From NCBI GenBank assembly GCA_006538405.1, contig BJKQ01000001.1, positions 2,046,001 through 2,110,000 on the forward strand: a stretch of DNA of 64,000 bases, written 5' to 3'. Origin of the DNA: Hansfordia pulvinata. Lineage: Eukaryota; Ascomycota; Sordariomycetes; Xylariales. The translations under genes were made by a program, and so were the position numbers. This document shows, piece after piece, positions 62,469 through 64,000 of this stretch. Position 1 is the stretch's first letter, and each line of letters begins with the position of its first letter. A model generated the notes under the pieces. It worked only from the letters and a program-made list of their open reading frames with translations, searched no databases and had not been told where the DNA came from.

Positions 62469-63410
62469 TCACGCTGTGGCTTTGTCGCCTGTGACAGTCT
62501 CTTCCAAGGACTTGACAATGACGCGGTTGGCATTACGGCAGGCAGACAGAGAAGTCTCGAGCATCCGGTTGTAGAGACCCAAATCCGAGCCGGGAAGTTG
62601 GCCCTTGAACCAAAGATTGGTAACCTCGTCGCGGTTTGGCAGATAGGCGACGCAACAAGCAGCGAGCACCCGGTGGTAGTCGGCGACAGCCGGGTCCAGG
62701 ACTATGCAGGGCTGCGAGCCCTTCTCCTTTGCGACCAGAGCGGCGACTCCTCCAGCGACGGTGTCCACACAGTCAATGCCGGCGTCGGCGATGGCGGCCG
62801 AGGCGACCGTAACGCAGCCGCTGAGGACGTTCATCGAGTCCCAGTTCTCATCGTGCGCATACTCGGGCGCCGCGCGGTTCTGGTCGCCCTCGACGATGGT
62901 CACGATGATGTCGACGCCGCTCTTGGGCCAGCGGTCGGCGATGATGGCGCCGCGCAGGGCGGTCTCGAGGTGGACGCCCAGGTCGCGCTCGCTGGAGTCG
63001 CGCAAGGGGCCGCGGCGCTGCTTGGTGGCAAAGGCGGCGTACTTGACATGCGTGGTGAGAATGATGTGGGGGAGAAGGGGGCAGAACGTGGGAGGGCGCG
63101 GGGCCCGTGAACGGTGCAGCTCAGCTTGAGGCTGGTGCTGGTGCGGCCGTCGGACGTCGGGGTCGGATCGTTGAGCTCCAGATAGGCAGATCCGGAGGCG
63201 GAGGGCGTAACACCGGTCTTGAGGACTGCGTGGTGCAGGCATGGTCAGTCGTCCGAGGCACAATCAAGGCTGGGATGGGAACAGCATACAGATTTTGCGA
63301 GAGACGTCATCTGCCCGCGTCTGGACCTGGGCCTTGGCCTGCTCAGAGCGTTCGTAGACCGGCGGCGTTGTGGCCCCTACCGGGCCATTGATCCTTCTCC
63401 GGTCGGCCAT
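62469..63410 (-). CDS. MTR3: RNA exosome core subunit Mtr3 (RNase PH fold), frame broken once
   Basis: Exons 63410-63290 and 63225-62469; 292 residues if one missing base is allowed for. Mtr3 is one of six RNase PH-like ring proteins of the exosome, which degrades and processes RNA in nucleus and cytoplasm. Exon 1 begins MADRRRINGPVGATTPPVYE and joins through a 64-nt intron (GTATGC, CGCAG) to FLKTGVTPSASGSAYLEL, then TSTSLKLSCTVHGPRALPRS. The frame then slips at G-run 63068-63072 (C-run on the coding strand): APFSP continues as HIILTTHVKYAAFATKQRRG only with one extra C. After it come RDSSERDLGVHLETALRGAI, SGVDIIVTIVEGDQ and MNVLSGCVTVASAAIADAGI. Exosome core subunits are normally essential, so an assembly deletion is likely. 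Confidence 0.88.
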
Positions 63411-63852
63411 GTTGTGCGGATGCGATGGTCGCGGGGTGGTGCTTTTTAGGAGAGGCCGCAGCCGGATGGTTGAAGTCTGATATCATGCATTCATCAGCCT
63501 GGAAAATACCAGCCCAGCCCACCCCGGGCAATGGATGCCAGCGGTCGCCCATGGCGCAAAGTACGTAAGGTACGAGTACCTACCGGAGCCCCACCAACGT
63601 CAGCCTGGCCTGTGGTTTATCAATGCAGTGTAAATCGCGGAGTACCTCGAGTCGAATGGGACCCTCGTACCTACCACGGATACACTCGCGCAAGTTGCTT
63701 ATCCGATAAGGAAGCTTCTGCACGGACCATCCTGCCCGCAGAAACTTCTCCTACAATTGGATTTTTCTAAACCTCGCAGCATTCTCTTCCTTTCCTCACT
63801 TTCAACATTTACCGCCCGCCCAACCCTCGCAGCTCACGCACCTTCAGGCACT
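63411..63852. promoter_or_regulatory. Upstream region of MTR3
   Basis: About 440 bases between the MTR3 start and the 3' end of the next minus-strand gene; presumably includes the MTR3 promoter. A GTACGAGTACC motif lies near 63573. Confidence 0.4.
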
Positions 63853-64000
63853 TCACGCAGAGAGCAGCTGGCTCAAGTCCTCAACATCGCCTTCAGCTTC
63901 TGGCAAGGAACTTGCGTCATTCCGGGAAGTGTGAGCCTGGGTGGGTTGCTCGGCGCGGCGGTCGATGGTGTCACAGGCCAGGGCTTTTCTGGCTCATCTT
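63853..64000 (-). CDS. Partial 3' end of a minus-strand gene, unidentified
   Basis: The minus frame ending at TGA 63855-63853 reads ALACDTIDRRAEQPTQAHTS, then DASSLPEAEGDVEDLSQLLS. Codon choice and the acidic, Ser-rich end look like a real protein C-terminus. A TGA occurs in frame near the window edge, just before a GAGCCAG that could be a splice acceptor at about 63988. The family cannot be named from so little sequence. Confidence 0.4.

Overview
The window is nuclear DNA of a filamentous ascomycete, most likely a Sordariomycete. The genes are split by short introns (about 40-210 nt) with GTAAGT/GTGAGT-type donors, CTGAC/CTAAC branch sites and CAG/TAG acceptors. They encode fungus-type proteins: a Zn2Cys6 regulator, a GT62 mannan polymerase subunit, a HEI10 RING protein, an Asi-type RING protein, a LaeA-like methyltransferase and a 14-TM MFS pump. 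I saw no transposase, reverse transcriptase, CRISPR array, tRNA or rRNA. Exon limits below were worked out by reading frames and splice sites by eye; each entry gives its exon list because the start/end fields hold only the outer limits.

Layout. 0.9-4.4 kb: a Hikeshi/OPI10-like protein (+) and a Golgi apyrase (-), convergent. 4.4-10.4 kb: gene-poor, repeat-bearing DNA. 10.5-11.9 kb: a SAM methyltransferase (+) with a GC-AG intron and a frame break. 12.5-15.3 kb: two unidentified minus-strand genes in repetitive surroundings. 16.1-17.3 kb: HEI10 (-). 17.3-20.8 kb: non-coding, ending in a 22-bp minisatellite. 20.9-24.2 kb: Zn2Cys6 transcription factor (-). 24.2-30.1 kb: gene-poor. 30.1-35.4 kb: NEDD8 E1 regulatory subunit (-) divergent from an MFS transporter (+). 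37.7-39.4 kb: ANP1/MNN9-family mannosyltransferase (+). 41.3-46.9 kb: the large Sec7 ARF-GEF GEA/GBF1 (+). 47.3-48.4 kb: U1A/U2B''-type snRNP protein (-). 52.3-53.7 kb: family-31-like glycosyltransferase (+). 55.3-56.4 kb: tRNA-splicing endonuclease subunit Sen34 (+). 57.2-60.3 kb: Asi-type membrane RING ligase (-). 62.5-63.4 kb: exosome subunit Mtr3 (-). A coding-looking 3' end (-) runs off the right edge.

The genes do not form one pathway or cluster. The loose theme is housekeeping: Golgi traffic and glycosylation (apyrase, mannan polymerase, GEA, glycosyltransferase), RNA processing (U2B'', Sen34, Mtr3), and ubiquitin-like conjugation (HEI10, NEDD8 E1 subunit, Asi-type RING). The transcription factor, MFS pump and methyltransferase look like accessory genes but are separated by housekeeping genes.

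The most notable result is that six places in four genes (methyltransferase, GEA, Asi-type RING, Mtr3) each lose the frame by exactly one missing base, always beside a run of C or G. At least two of these genes are normally essential, so short homopolymer deletions in the assembly are the simplest explanation. Second, an 8-base motif TACTCGTA/TACGAGTA recurs about 30 times across the non-coding DNA and was not noticed inside genes.
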